This document shows positions 7,490 to 16,067 of a stretch of DNA of 64,000 bases, piece by piece. The notes below the pieces were generated by a model, which worked only from the letters and a program-made list of their open reading frames with translations, was not told the DNA's origin and searched no databases. A program made the translations under genes and the position numbers. Position 1 is the first letter of the stretch; each line of letters opens with the position of its first letter. Source of the DNA: an uncultured Tateyamaria sp. (GTDB lineage Bacteria > Pseudomonadota > Alphaproteobacteria > Rhodobacterales > Rhodobacteraceae); contig NZ_CANNDO010000001.1 of assembly GCF_947503385.1 (NCBI RefSeq), positions 124,001-188,000 on the forward strand, read 5' to 3'.

Positions 7490-9148
7490 TCAGGCAAACG
7501 ACCCCTGACAGAACCACCCCGGCGACATTGCCCCTCCGTGGGCATAGAACAGCCACAGCCGCTGGCCATCCTCGGTGTCCGTCACCCAGTAATCCCGCGT
7601 GCCCGACCGCCAGTTGGGATCGTCCAGCCACCATTCCGGCGCGATGCGCTCAGGCCCGATGGCCCGCAACCGGCGCAGGTCGCGGCCGCGCCAGCGGAAC
7701 GTCTCGGGCAGGCGCGGGGTGGCTGGGGCGTGCACCGGCTCGGGGTGCCACATCAGCATGGGCCGCGGGTTCGACGGCTTGGGCCACGGGCCCTCATGCG
7801 GCTCAGACCACGCCGCGGCCAGCATCCTGTGCGACTTTTCCGGGATATGGCTGTCGGACGGGTGATAGCGCCGGATCGCATCCAGCCCGATCCGCGCGCC
7901 CAGCCGCCCCATCAGATCGTCCATCGCGTTGGCATCCGCCAACCGCTTGCGCACGGCCGCGCCCGCCTGCATGTGTCCCACGGCCTGCACGTCATGTACC
8001 GGCTCGACCTGCACCGCCACCAGCCGCACCATGTCGATGCCGAACCCTGCGTCGATCCCCTCGATCTTCATCTCCAGCAGGGGGCGAATGCGGTGCGGGT
8101 CAAAGCTGGGCCGGGCCAGCCCAACCTCCACCGCCTCGACCGCATGATCGCTGCGGTAGGCCTCAAGCCGGACGCGCCGGGCACCTTTTCCCCGGTCTTC
8201 CAACGTCTTGCACAAGCGTGGCAGCACCCTGTCGATGGCCGCCATCACATCCTCGGCCAGCCCGATAGGATCGGGCAGCGTCATGCGCACGGCAAAATGA
8301 TCGGGGGTGCGCGCCGGCGACACCGGCTCGGGCGCGCTGCCCATCGCCTGATCCATGCGCAGAACCAGACCCCGACCAAAGCGGCGCGCCAGCGATGCCC
8401 GCGGCTGACCCAACAAGTCCCCCACCCGGCGCAGACCCAACCGGCCCAGCTGCGCTGTCATTTCCGGCTCCAGCCGCAGGGCGGCAATGGGCAGCTGGCT
8501 GAGCGTGCCATAGGTTTGGCCGGGCGGCGATATCCTCGTAGCATCAAAGGCTTGCGCCCGTACGGCCGGGGCTGCCCCCCCTTTGGTCCAGTGCCGCCGC
8601 TTGCCTGCCCGCGCGCGGGTCGCACGCGCCTCTTGGTCGATGGCGTCACCGCTCCGGTCCGACCCCGCGGCACGGCCCGCAAACCGCGCCAACGCCCAAG
8701 CCGCCCCCCGCGTGTCCGCCAGACCCATCAGCACGCTCAGCCCCAGATCGGTGCAATCGTCCTCGACCACCTGCATCAACGCGGCCTCACCACCAAACAG
8801 ATGCGCGCAGCCCGTGAGGTCCACCACCAGCGCATCCGCTTCTTCCGGCGCGACCCACGGGGAAAACTTGCCCGCCCAGCGCTGCAACGCCTCCAGAAAC
8901 CGCGCCTCCGCGGGTCCGCTGCGCGGATAGGTCATCAGGCCCGGACACATCGCATGGGCGTCCCGCACCGGCTGACCAACCTGCAGACCGTTGCCCTGCG
9001 CAACACCATTCAAAGACGTGATAAGCTGCATGTTCTGACGCTCCTCGACCACGGCCACAGGCTGATCGGCCAGCATAGGCTGGCGACGGATCAGGCGCTC
9101 GGCCCCCAGCCGGGGAAACCAGATGGACAGGATACGACGATCGGACAT
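7490..9148 (-). CDS. imuB: ImuB-type Y-family DNA polymerase homologue
   Basis: Member of the mutasome; ImuB is a Y-family polymerase homologue, known in studied bacteria to be catalytically inactive and to bridge the beta clamp, ImuA and the error-prone polymerase DnaE2 during SOS mutagenesis. The 552 residues begin RRILSIWFPRLGAERLIRR, the ImuB-specific opening that replaces the catalytic Asp region, and continue through palm/thumb blocks and a long C-terminal tail ending WFCQGSFA. A LexA box of the alphaproteobacterial direct-repeat type lies 5 bases upstream of the ATG. Neither imuA (upstream is a TetR gene) nor dnaE2 (downstream is IS debris) is adjacent, which is unusual. A shorter start is unlikely because the N-terminal motif begins at residue 4. 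Confidence 0.92.
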   Translation of the reverse strand: MSDRRILSIWFPRLGAERLIRRQPMLADQPVAVVEERQNMQLITSLNGVAQGNGLQVGQPVRDAHAMCPGLMTYPRSGPAEARFLEALQRWAGKFSPWVAPEEADALVVDLTGCAHLFGGEAALMQVVEDDCTDLGLSVLMGLADTRGAAWALARFAGRAAGSDRSGDAIDQEARATRARAGKRRHWTKGGAAPAVRAQAFDATRISPPGQTYGTLSQLPIAALRLEPEMTAQLGRLGLRRVGDLLGQPRASLARRFGRGLVLRMDQAMGSAPEPVSPARTPDHFAVRMTLPDPIGLAEDVMAAIDRVLPRLCKTLEDRGKGARRVRLEAYRSDHAVEAVEVGLARPSFDPHRIRPLLEMKIEGIDAGFGIDMVRLVAVQVEPVHDVQAVGHMQAGAAVRKRLADANAMDDLMGRLGARIGLDAIRRYHPSDSHIPEKSHRMLAAAWSEPHEGPWPKPSNPRPMLMWHPEPVHAPATPRLPETFRWRGRDLRRLRAIGPERIAPEWWLDDPNWRSGTRDYWVTDTEDGQRLWLFYAHGGAMSPGWFCQGSFA

Positions 9149-9152
9149 AAAT

Positions 9153-9167
9153 GTTCGCTTTTTGTTC
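9153..9167 (-). promoter_or_regulatory. LexA box (GTTC-N7-GTTC) in front of imuB
   Basis: GTTC at 9153-9156 and GTTC at 9164-9167 are separated by seven bases, the spacing known for LexA in alphaproteobacteria. It ends only 5 bases before the imuB start codon, so bound LexA would cover the start; the transcript may be leaderless or nearly so. Confidence 0.8.
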
Positions 9168-9221
9168 TTGTCGCGAAATTAGGGCGAGTCGCGCCCCAAG
9201 TCGAGTCAGCCCAAACGGAAA

Positions 9222-9839
9222 TCAGGCGCCGTAACGCGCCATGAACGTCTCGACCGCGCCGTCCACCACGCGGTCGATATCGGCATCCGTCACCTCGGTG
9301 ATCACACCGAACATCAGACGCGGCCAGATGTCGGCCTTGCACAACTCGCCAAACTGGTCAGTCGCAAGCGTCAGATCGTCGATGACCAATTCGCCCCGCT
9401 CAACGGCACCTTGGAAATAGGCCCCCATCTCGGTCCGCATCCGCTGCGGCCCCGACTTATAGAACGCCCGTCCGATCTCGGGAAAGCGGTCTGATTCCGC
9501 CACACAGATGCGAAAGATCTGCTGCCCGAATTTCGACGTCAGAAAGCGCACGAAATGCCGTCCCGCCTGTGCCAGCACCTCGCGCGGGGCGGCGCACATG
9601 TCGATGATGTCCAGCGCCGCCTGACTCTGCCGCTCGCATTCCTGATTGGCCACCTCCACGAACAGAAGGCGCTTGTCGGGAAAGTAGCTGTACAGCGTGG
9701 CTTTGCTCACTTCGGCTGCGCGGGCGATGTCGTCCACGCTCGCCCCTTCGAACCCGTCGGCCATGAAAACGGTCCGGGCGCCTTCCAGCACCTGATCGAA
9801 TTTGCGGCCCTTGCGGACAATGGGGGTGGCGTCGTTCAT
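9222..9839 (-). CDS. TetR/AcrR family transcriptional regulator
   Basis: A 205-residue repressor-type protein. The N-terminal helix-turn-helix reads GFEGASVDDIARAAEVSKATLYSYFPDK, the classic TetR pattern; the C-terminal two thirds form the helical ligand domain. The frame is open to 9884, but ATG at 9839 has GGAG 8 bases upstream and gives the family length. It is divergent from the AEC transporter gene across about 110 bases, the usual layout when a TetR protein controls an exporter and itself. Ligand unknown. Confidence 0.9.
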   Translation of the reverse strand: MNDATPIVRKGRKFDQVLEGARTVFMADGFEGASVDDIARAAEVSKATLYSYFPDKRLLFVEVANQECERQSQAALDIIDMCAAPREVLAQAGRHFVRFLTSKFGQQIFRICVAESDRFPEIGRAFYKSGPQRMRTEMGAYFQGAVERGELVIDDLTLATDQFGELCKADIWPRLMFGVITEVTDADIDRVVDGAVETFMARYGA

Positions 9840-9873
9840 GCGTGCTCCGGTCAAGAGACCCACAATATAAACC

Positions 9874-9882
9874 GAACCGTTC
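9874..9882. promoter_or_regulatory. short palindrome, possible TetR operator
   Basis: GAACCGTTC is a 9-base palindrome inside AAACCGAACCGTTCACTT, between the divergent TetR and transporter genes. TetR sites are usually palindromes of this kind in this position, but the short arm length makes this a weak call. Confidence 0.35.
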
Positions 9883-9952
9883 ACTTGTGACAGGAAAATC
9901 GCCCGGGCACACCCGCATGGACGCGCGCCACCACACGGGCTAAGTCTGGGCC

Positions 9953-10879
9953 ATGCTGCCGATCCTCTTCAAAACCTTGCCCTTTTTCGTGTTGATTGGT
10001 CTGGGATACACGGCAGGGCGCACCCGGTTTTTTACCCAAGAGGCGACCGCCGCCCTTACCAAATTCGTCTTCTACTTCGCGCTGCCCGCGATGCTGTTCC
10101 GCTTTGCCGCAACGCTCGACATCGCGCAGATCTGGGACGGCCCGCTGGCCGCCGCTTACCTCAGCGGCACAATCGCCGTCTACCTGATGGCCACAGCCGT
10201 GGGCTGGCTGCGCCGCCTCGACATCCCCACAAACGCGGTCGAAGCACAATGCAGCGTGATCGGCAATGTGGGTTTTCTCGGCCTGCCCATGCTGGCGGTC
10301 CTGCTGGGCGAGGCGGCGGTGGCGCCAATGATCCTGATCCTGTCCATCGACCTGATCGTGTTTTCCAGCCTCATTGTCATCCTCATCACCGGCAGCCGCG
10401 ATGGCCGGGTGTCCCTGTCGATTCTGCGCACCATCGGTCTGGGCCTTGTCCGGAACCCCATGATCATGGCAATCACAAGCGGCCTGCTCTGGTCCGCCGC
10501 AGGCTGGCCGATCCCTGCACCGGCCAATGATTTCCTGCTGATCCTCGGCGCCGCCGCGACCCCCGGCGCGCTGTTTGCCATTGGCGCATCGCTCGCCTCC
10601 AAAAACGCCGAGCGCATCGAAATCGCGGGCTGGCTCAGCTTTGCCAAACTGATCCTGCACCCCGCTGCCGTCGCCTTTACCGCTTATGCCCTGTTCCCGG
10701 TCACACCGTTCGCCTTTGCCGTTGTTGTCGCCTGCGCCGCCATGCCGGTGGCGGGCAATGTCTATATTCTGGCGCAGCACTACGGCGTCGCTCCGCAACG
10801 CGTCTCCGCGTCCATCCTGCTGTCGACCGCGCTCAGCGTGATCACACTCACAGCGGTCATCGGCTGGGTAAGCCCCTGA
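9953..10879 (+). CDS. AEC-family (auxin efflux carrier) membrane transporter
   Basis: A 308-residue inner-membrane carrier with about ten hydrophobic helices spread along its length and an inverted-repeat organisation typical of AEC/BART carriers. Conserved pieces are FVFYFALPAMLFRF near residue 40, GNVGFLGLPMLAVLLGE near 103, and AVVVACAAMPVAGNVYILAQHYG near 260. Family members move organic anions such as malonate or malate, or other small acids. Divergent from the TetR gene, which probably controls it. Substrate cannot be predicted from sequence. Confidence 0.88.
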   Translation: MLPILFKTLPFFVLIGLGYTAGRTRFFTQEATAALTKFVFYFALPAMLFRFAATLDIAQIWDGPLAAAYLSGTIAVYLMATAVGWLRRLDIPTNAVEAQCSVIGNVGFLGLPMLAVLLGEAAVAPMILILSIDLIVFSSLIVILITGSRDGRVSLSILRTIGLGLVRNPMIMAITSGLLWSAAGWPIPAPANDFLLILGAAATPGALFAIGASLASKNAERIEIAGWLSFAKLILHPAAVAFTAYALFPVTPFAFAVVVACAAMPVAGNVYILAQHYGVAPQRVSASILLSTALSVITLTAVIGWVSP

Positions 10880-10880
10880 T

Positions 10881-10920
10881 CTTCTTCTCTTGAAAAATAC
10901 TCCCGCCGGAGGCGTCCGCC
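10881..10920 (+). repeat. recurrent 3'-end motif with a small hairpin
   Basis: CTTCTT followed by GAAAAATACTCC and a short stem CGCC/GGCG (10904-10914). The same CTTCTT...AAAAATACTCC arrangement, followed by a different GC-rich hairpin, occurs at 33036-33078 and, more weakly, at 3099-3153. All three sit directly after gene ends. Confidence 0.5.
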
Positions 10921-10975
10921 GCTTGCCCCAAAGGCCGACGCCCGCTAGCGATGAACCAACCTCAGGAGGATGCCC

Positions 10976-11806
10976 ATGCAAACCGAATCCGAAAACGCCT
11001 GCTTCGGCGGCACCCAAGGTGTCTACACCCACGCCTCCACCGCCTGCGGCTGCGATATGACCTTTGGCCTGTTCCTGCCCGAAGAGGCGCAAGACGGACC
11101 CGTGCCCCTGCTCTGGTATCTGTCGGGCCTCACCTGCACCCACGAAAACGCCATGACCAAGGCAGGCGCACAGACCTGGGCGGCGGACCACGGCATAGCG
11201 CTCTGTTTCCCAGACACATCGCCCCGTGGCGACGCAGCCGCAGATGATGAGGCTTATGATCTGGGCAAAGGCGCGGGCTTTTACGTCAATGCCACCGAAA
11301 CACCATGGGCACCGCATTACCGCATGTGGGATTACGTGATGGACGAACTGCCCGTCCTGCTCGAACGGAACTTCTCCATCGACCCGGAACGGCAGGCAAT
11401 CACCGGTCACTCAATGGGGGGACACGGTGCGCTGACCATGGCCATGGCAGCGCCGGACCGGTTCCGCTCTGTCTCGGCCTTTGCGCCCATCGCCAACCCC
11501 ACGTCCAGCGATTGGGGCCGCAAGCAACTGACCGCGTATCTCGGCACCAACGAAGATCTCTGGTCGCCCCACGATGCCACTTTGTGTATGCGCAACAAGG
11601 GCTTCGACGGTCCCATCCTGATCGACCAAGGGGCCAGCGACCAATTCCTTGACCTGCTGAAACCCGAAAGCCTCGTCGAAGCCGCCGCTGCGCGCCGCCA
11701 GCAGATCACCTTCCGGATGCAGCCGGGCTATGACCACAGCTATTTCTTTGTGAGCACGTTCATGGAGGATCACGTGGCCTTCCATGCCGAGGCGCTCTAC
11801 CGGTGA
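10976..11806 (+). CDS. fghA: S-formylglutathione hydrolase
   Basis: Hydrolyses S-formylglutathione to formate and glutathione, the last step of glutathione-dependent formaldehyde oxidation. Esterase D-type alpha/beta hydrolase: nucleophile Ser in [12 protein letters not shown], Asp in DQGASDQFL, His in PGYDHSYFF, and the oxyanion region [18 protein letters not shown] lies 6 bases before ATG 10976; the ATG at 10970 overlaps this site, so I take the second. The partner S-(hydroxymethyl)glutathione dehydrogenase is not adjacent. It leads a chain of overlapping genes; its TGA overlaps the next GTG. Confidence 0.94.
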   Translation: MQTESENACFGGTQGVYTHASTACGCDMTFGLFLPEEAQDGPVPLLWYLSGLTCTHENAMTKAGAQTWAADHGIALCFPDTSPRGDAAADDEAYDLGKGAGFYVNATETPWAPHYRMWDYVMDELPVLLERNFSIDPERQAITGHSMGGHGALTMAMAAPDRFRSVSAFAPIANPTSSDWGRKQLTAYLGTNEDLWSPHDATLCMRNKGFDGPILIDQGASDQFLDLLKPESLVEAAAARRQQITFRMQPGYDHSYFFVSTFMEDHVAFHAEALYR

Positions 11807-12252
11807 CGACTCTCTATATCGACGCCGATGCCTGCCCGGTCAAAGCGGAAGCGGAAAAGGTCGCCACGCGCCACAAGGTGCCCATGAAAGTCGTCTCCAA
11901 CGGCGGCCTGCGGCCCTCGCAGAACCCGCTGGTGGAAACCGTGATCGTGGCAGAAGGTCCCGACATTGCCGACATGTGGATCGCCGACCGCGCGAGGATG
12001 GGCGACGTCGTGGTCACAGGTGACATCCCGCTGGCCGCCAGATGCGTGGAGGCGGGCGCGCGTGTGCTCAAACACAATGGCGAAGCGTTGACGCAGGCCA
12101 ATATCGGCAACGTGCTCGCCACCCGCGACCTGATGAGCGACCTGCGCGCCGCCGACCCGTTTCGGCAGGGCGGCGGCAAGGGCTTTACCAAGGCCGACAG
12201 ATCGCGTTTTCTGGACGCACTGGAACGGGAACTGAGGGCCGCCAAGCGATGA
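11803..12252 (+). CDS. YaiI/YqxD family protein (DUF188)
   Basis: A 149-residue protein of a widespread family with a PIN-like nuclease fold. The N terminus [18 protein letters not shown] holds the conserved DADACPV acidic motif, and [18 protein letters not shown] and the tail motif [14 protein letters not shown] are typical. The start is GTG overlapping the fghA stop (GTGA), and its own stop overlaps the HAD gene's ATG, so expression is coupled to both. The function of the family is unproven; a nuclease role is inferred from the fold. Confidence 0.9.
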   Translation: MTTLYIDADACPVKAEAEKVATRHKVPMKVVSNGGLRPSQNPLVETVIVAEGPDIADMWIADRARMGDVVVTGDIPLAARCVEAGARVLKHNGEALTQANIGNVLATRDLMSDLRAADPFRQGGGKGFTKADRSRFLDALERELRAAKR

Positions 12253-12869
12253 CGATCAAAGCAGTGGTGTTCGACATCGGCAATGTGCTGATCGAATGGC
12301 AACCCGAACGGTTCTACGACAGCGTGATTGGCAAGGACCGCCGCCGTGCGATGTTCGACGCCGTCGACCTGCACGGCATGAACGAGCTTGTGGACCTCGG
12401 CCATCCATTCACCGAAACAATCTATGCCACAGCCGAGAAGTATCCCGACTGGCGCGACGAAATCCGCATGTGGCACGACCGCTGGATCGAAATGGCATCA
12501 CCCGCAATCGACCATTCCGTCCGCCTGATGAACGCATTGCAGGCCAAAGGCACGCCAGTGTTCTCGCTGACGAATTTCGGCGTCGGCAGCTATGATTTTG
12601 CGGCCACGCACTATGACTTTTTGCGTCAGTTCGACCGGGACTTTATCTCGGGTCATATGCAAGTGACCAAACCCAGCACCCGCATCTACGAAATGCTGGA
12701 ACAGGCCAGCGGCCTCTCCGGCGAGGCCCTGATCTTTGCCGATGACCGCGCGGACAATATCGCCGCAGCGCAGGCGCGCGGCTGGCGCACGCATCTGTTC
12801 GACGGGCCGCAGGGCTGGGCCGACCGTCTTGTGGCCGAAGAGCTGCTCAGCAGCGATGAGGCCCGGTAG
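12249..12869 (+). CDS. HAD-superfamily hydrolase
   Basis: A 206-residue cytoplasmic phosphatase-like protein. HAD motif I is [12 protein letters not shown] (nucleophile Asp; the second catalytic Asp position is Asn, as in haloacid-dehalogenase-type and YihX-like members), motif II SLTN, motif III the Lys in [11 protein letters not shown], and motif [16 protein letters not shown]. The GDN/DGD difference argues for the YihX-like group acting on sugar phosphates, but dehalogenase-like members exist too. ATG overlaps the previous stop. Confidence 0.88.
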   Translation: MTIKAVVFDIGNVLIEWQPERFYDSVIGKDRRRAMFDAVDLHGMNELVDLGHPFTETIYATAEKYPDWRDEIRMWHDRWIEMASPAIDHSVRLMNALQAKGTPVFSLTNFGVGSYDFAATHYDFLRQFDRDFISGHMQVTKPSTRIYEMLEQASGLSGEALIFADDRADNIAAAQARGWRTHLFDGPQGWADRLVAEELLSSDEAR

Positions 12870-12877
12870 AGCGCACG

Positions 12878-13783
12878 ATGACCCCGCCCTTCATCCCCTT
12901 CAAAGCAGGCGAGGCGGTCCTCGACTGGATCGGCCTGTCGGACGCGCTGGCCGCAGGACACAAAGGCGCCCGCGCGCAGATTGAAGATACATTTCTCTAT
13001 CGCGGCGACGACACGATCCTGTCCCGCGCGGCGTGGATCGACGGCCTTGGTGCGCTGGTCAAAACGGCAACCATCTTTCCCGACAATGTCGACGTGCCGA
13101 CCATCAATGGCGGCGTGTCGCTCTTTGACGACGCGGACGGCACCCTTGCCGCCAATATCGACTTCCATCTGGTGACCAAGTGGAAAACCGCCGCCGACAG
13201 CCTGCTTGCAGCACGGCGGCTCGCCCCAGCGGGCGCGCAGCGCATTCTGATCGTCGGCGCGGGCACGGTCGCCCGGTCGATCCGCGAAGCGTTTGGGGCA
13301 GGCTTTCCCGACGCGCAGTTCCATATCTGGAACCGCAGCAATCATCGTGCAACACAACTGGCCACCACATGGCCCGACCTGCGGGTCGAAGACGACCTCG
13401 AAACCGCGGTCCGTGCGGCAGACATCATTGTGGGCTGCACCCGCACAACCGATCCGTGGTTACAGGGTGACTGGCTCCGCCCCGGACAGCACGTGAACCT
13501 GATTGGCGCCTACCGCCCCGACATGCGCGAGGCGGACGACGAAGCAGTCCGGCGCGCGCACCTCTATGTCGACAGCATCGACACAACTGTGGGGCATATC
13601 GGTGAGCTCAAAATCCCGCTGGAGGCCGGCACCATCACCCACGACCAGATCAGGGCTGATTTCTACGACTTGGACGCCTTCGCCCCCGATCCAGAGGGCA
13701 TAACGCTGTTCAAGAACGGCGGCGGCGCGCATCTGGACCTGATGACCTGCCGCTACATCCTTGATCGGTGGCAGGCGCAATGA
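12878..13783 (+). CDS. ornithine cyclodeaminase / mu-crystallin family protein
   Basis: NAD(P)-binding protein of 301 residues. The Rossmann motif is LIVGAGTVARSIREAFG near residue 127; HLVTKWKTAADSLLAARRLA upstream carries the Lys and Arg typical of the family (usually T-x-x-R-T-A-A). Members deaminate ornithine to proline or reduce cyclic imines and 2-imino acids. Here the classical TRTAA is KTAAD, so ornithine is not assured as substrate. Followed immediately, with overlap, by an alpha/beta hydrolase. Confidence 0.87.
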   Translation: MTPPFIPFKAGEAVLDWIGLSDALAAGHKGARAQIEDTFLYRGDDTILSRAAWIDGLGALVKTATIFPDNVDVPTINGGVSLFDDADGTLAANIDFHLVTKWKTAADSLLAARRLAPAGAQRILIVGAGTVARSIREAFGAGFPDAQFHIWNRSNHRATQLATTWPDLRVEDDLETAVRAADIIVGCTRTTDPWLQGDWLRPGQHVNLIGAYRPDMREADDEAVRRAHLYVDSIDTTVGHIGELKIPLEAGTITHDQIRADFYDLDAFAPDPEGITLFKNGGGAHLDLMTCRYILDRWQAQ

Positions 13784-14694
13784 TCTGGGCTGTCGTCATC
13801 CTGCTGGGCCTGATCGCCACGCCCCTGACGATCGAGGCCATGCGGACCTCCATGTCCGAAGACCGGCAACAAGAGGCGCCGGGCCAGATCGCCCTGCTGT
13901 CGCAGGGGCGCACGCATTACGAATGGCTGGGTCCGGATCGCGGGCCGGTTGCCGTCTGCATCCACGGGCTGACCACACCGTCCTTTGTCTGGCGCGGCAT
14001 GGCCAAGGGGTTGGCCCTGATGGGGTTCCGCGTGCTGGTGTACGACCACTACGGACGCGGCTATTCGGAAACGGTGCTGGGGCGGCAGGATGCAGCGTTT
14101 TTCCTGACGCAGTACAATGATCTGCTGGCCTATGAGAACGTGACCGAACCGGTCACGCTGCTGGGGTATTCCATGGGCGGTGCGATTGCCGCCCACGTGG
14201 CCGCCAGTCAACCTGCGCGCGTCAAACAGCTTATCCTGCTGGCACCCGCAGGTATGACAGAACTGATCAACGGGCGGCTCAAGGCCACCCGCGACCTGCC
14301 AGTGATCGGTGACTGGCTGTTCCTTGCCACATATCCATTCATCCTGCGCAAAGGCATCAGCGCCGAAGCGGGCGTGCCCGGATCGGTCGAAAACATCACC
14401 GCCTTGCAGCGGCGCGAAACGGACCGGCGCGGGTACTTCCCGGCGGTCCTGTCCAGCCTGCGCGGAGTCCTGCGCCACCCGGTAGAGGCGGAACATGCCG
14501 CAATTGCCGCGGCCCAAGTCCCCACGCTCGCCGTGTGGGGCGCCGATGACGACGTGATCCCGCTCAACAGCAAAGACGTGCTGGCACAGTGGAACCCCAA
14601 CGCGCGGCAAACCGTGATTGACGGTGCGGGCCACGGGCTGACCTATACCCATACCGATCAGGTGCTTGAGGCGATCCGCGCGTCGCGCGGTTAG
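13780..14694 (+). CDS. alpha/beta hydrolase with N-terminal membrane anchor
   Basis: A 304-residue protein. Residues 1-18 (MIWAVVILLGLIATPLTI) form a membrane helix or uncleaved signal. The hydrolase core has HGLTTPSFVW (oxyanion hole), the nucleophile Ser in LLGYSMGGAIAAH, Asp in WGADDDVIPL and His in IDGAGHGLTYTH. ATG at 13780 overlaps the cyclodeaminase-like stop (ATGA), so it is the last gene of the fghA-led chain. It ends in a 4-base overlap with the convergent MFS gene. Substrate unknown. Confidence 0.88.
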   Translation: MIWAVVILLGLIATPLTIEAMRTSMSEDRQQEAPGQIALLSQGRTHYEWLGPDRGPVAVCIHGLTTPSFVWRGMAKGLALMGFRVLVYDHYGRGYSETVLGRQDAAFFLTQYNDLLAYENVTEPVTLLGYSMGGAIAAHVAASQPARVKQLILLAPAGMTELINGRLKATRDLPVIGDWLFLATYPFILRKGISAEAGVPGSVENITALQRRETDRRGYFPAVLSSLRGVLRHPVEAEHAAIAAAQVPTLAVWGADDDVIPLNSKDVLAQWNPNARQTVIDGAGHGLTYTHTDQVLEAIRASRG

Positions 14695-15932
14695 GCCGCC
14701 ACCGTCCGGCCAAGGGGTTTTTCGCGGATGGGCAGATGCACCAAGGCGCTGAACGCACCCACGGCAACCCCGATCCACCACACCTGCTCGTAAGAACCAT
14801 AAAGGTCATACATCCGTCCTCCCAGCCAAACGCCAAGGAACGACCCCATCTGATGACTGAAAAACACGATACCATAGAGCGTGCCCATATAGCGCAGCCC
14901 GTAAATATGCGCGACCAAACCACTGGTCAGCGGCACCGTGGCCAGCCATAGCGACCCCATCGCGACGGAAAACAGGATCACCGTCTCGGGCGTCATGGGA
15001 AAGAGAATGAACAGCGCCGCAACCAGTGTCCGCGCCGTGTAAATGCCCGCCAGCAGGTACTTTTTGGCATAGCGCTTGCCAGCCCACCCAGCGGCCAGCG
15101 TGCCTGCGATATTGGCAAGTCCGATCAATGAGATCGCCCAAGCCCCAAGTGCTGACGTCGTTGTAATTCCCATATTGTGCAGCATACTGCCCGGCACGAT
15201 GGGTCCGCACACCTCTGTCACGAAAGCCGGGAAATGGGCCGTGACAAAGGCCAGTTGATAGCCGCACGAGAAAAAGCCCAGAAAGATCAGCGTATAGGAC
15301 GGATCCTTGAACGCCTTGACCAGAATCTGGCCCATGCTCTCTTCCAACTCGGCCTTGGACGCCATTGCAGGTGCGCGCATCAGGGGCAGCGTCAGGATCA
15401 GGGCGAGGATCACAGCGGCAAAGATCAGAAACACGGTCTGCCAACTCATCAGCGTCAGCATCCATTCCGCCATCGGTGCGCCAAAGACCTGACCGGCAGA
15501 CCCGGCGGCGGTTGCAATCGCAAGGCTCATGGAACGGTTGTCATCCGATGACGCACGGCCCACTACGGCAAGGATCACGCCAAAGCCGGTGCCCGCAATG
15601 CCGAACCCCACCAGCCACGCATATAGCTGGTGTTCCAGGGGCGTGACGGAATAGGCCGACAGCACCATGCCAGCAGCATAGACAATAGCACCAATGATGA
15701 TCGCCTTGCGATCACCGATCTTTTCGGCAATCGCACCGAAAATGGGCTGCCCGATCCCCCACGCAAGGTTCTGGATCGCGATGGCCAGTGAAAACTCTGT
15801 GCGGAGCCAGTCAAACTCTTCCGCAATGGGAATCTGGAACACCCCAAAGGATGCGCGCACGGCAAAGCTGATCATGATGATGAAGGACCCCACGATCAAA
15901 ACCGGGGTCATCAGGGATGCGCGAGCCTGCAT
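14691..15932 (-). CDS. MFS transporter
   Basis: A 413-residue inner-membrane carrier with 12 predicted helices. EKIGDRKAIIIGA is the loop 2-3 MFS motif with the acidic and basic residues in place; AGTGFGVILAVVGRAS and the second-half GMVLS-like turns fit the family. The opening (SFIIMISFAVRASFGVFQIPIAEEF) resembles the oxalate/formate or monocarboxylate group, but I cannot name the substrate. Transcribed alone, convergent with the hydrolase gene and divergent from zapE. Confidence 0.88.
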   Translation of the reverse strand: MQARASLMTPVLIVGSFIIMISFAVRASFGVFQIPIAEEFDWLRTEFSLAIAIQNLAWGIGQPIFGAIAEKIGDRKAIIIGAIVYAAGMVLSAYSVTPLEHQLYAWLVGFGIAGTGFGVILAVVGRASSDDNRSMSLAIATAAGSAGQVFGAPMAEWMLTLMSWQTVFLIFAAVILALILTLPLMRAPAMASKAELEESMGQILVKAFKDPSYTLIFLGFFSCGYQLAFVTAHFPAFVTEVCGPIVPGSMLHNMGITTTSALGAWAISLIGLANIAGTLAAGWAGKRYAKKYLLAGIYTARTLVAALFILFPMTPETVILFSVAMGSLWLATVPLTSGLVAHIYGLRYMGTLYGIVFFSHQMGSFLGVWLGGRMYDLYGSYEQVWWIGVAVGAFSALVHLPIREKPLGRTVAA

Positions 15933-16067
15933 GGGACATCTCCGTTGTGCCTTGTTGACACTACGGGTCGCAGACGGCGGGTCAAATCAGGATTTCTGTA
16001 GCGTGCACAACAAAAACTGATCCGCCGCTTAACAAGTCCGACCATGCGCGCTAGGACGGAAACGCCC

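Noticed and set aside
7244-9244. Open frame of 666 codons on the plus strand opposite imuB
   Set aside because: It is the antisense frame of a GC-rich gene: Arg/Pro/His-rich, no family, no ribosome-binding site, whereas the minus strand gives a complete ImuB.
16020-16067. Longer start for zapE at 16044
   Set aside because: The eight added residues are not family-like and the ATG at 16068 gives the usual N terminus.
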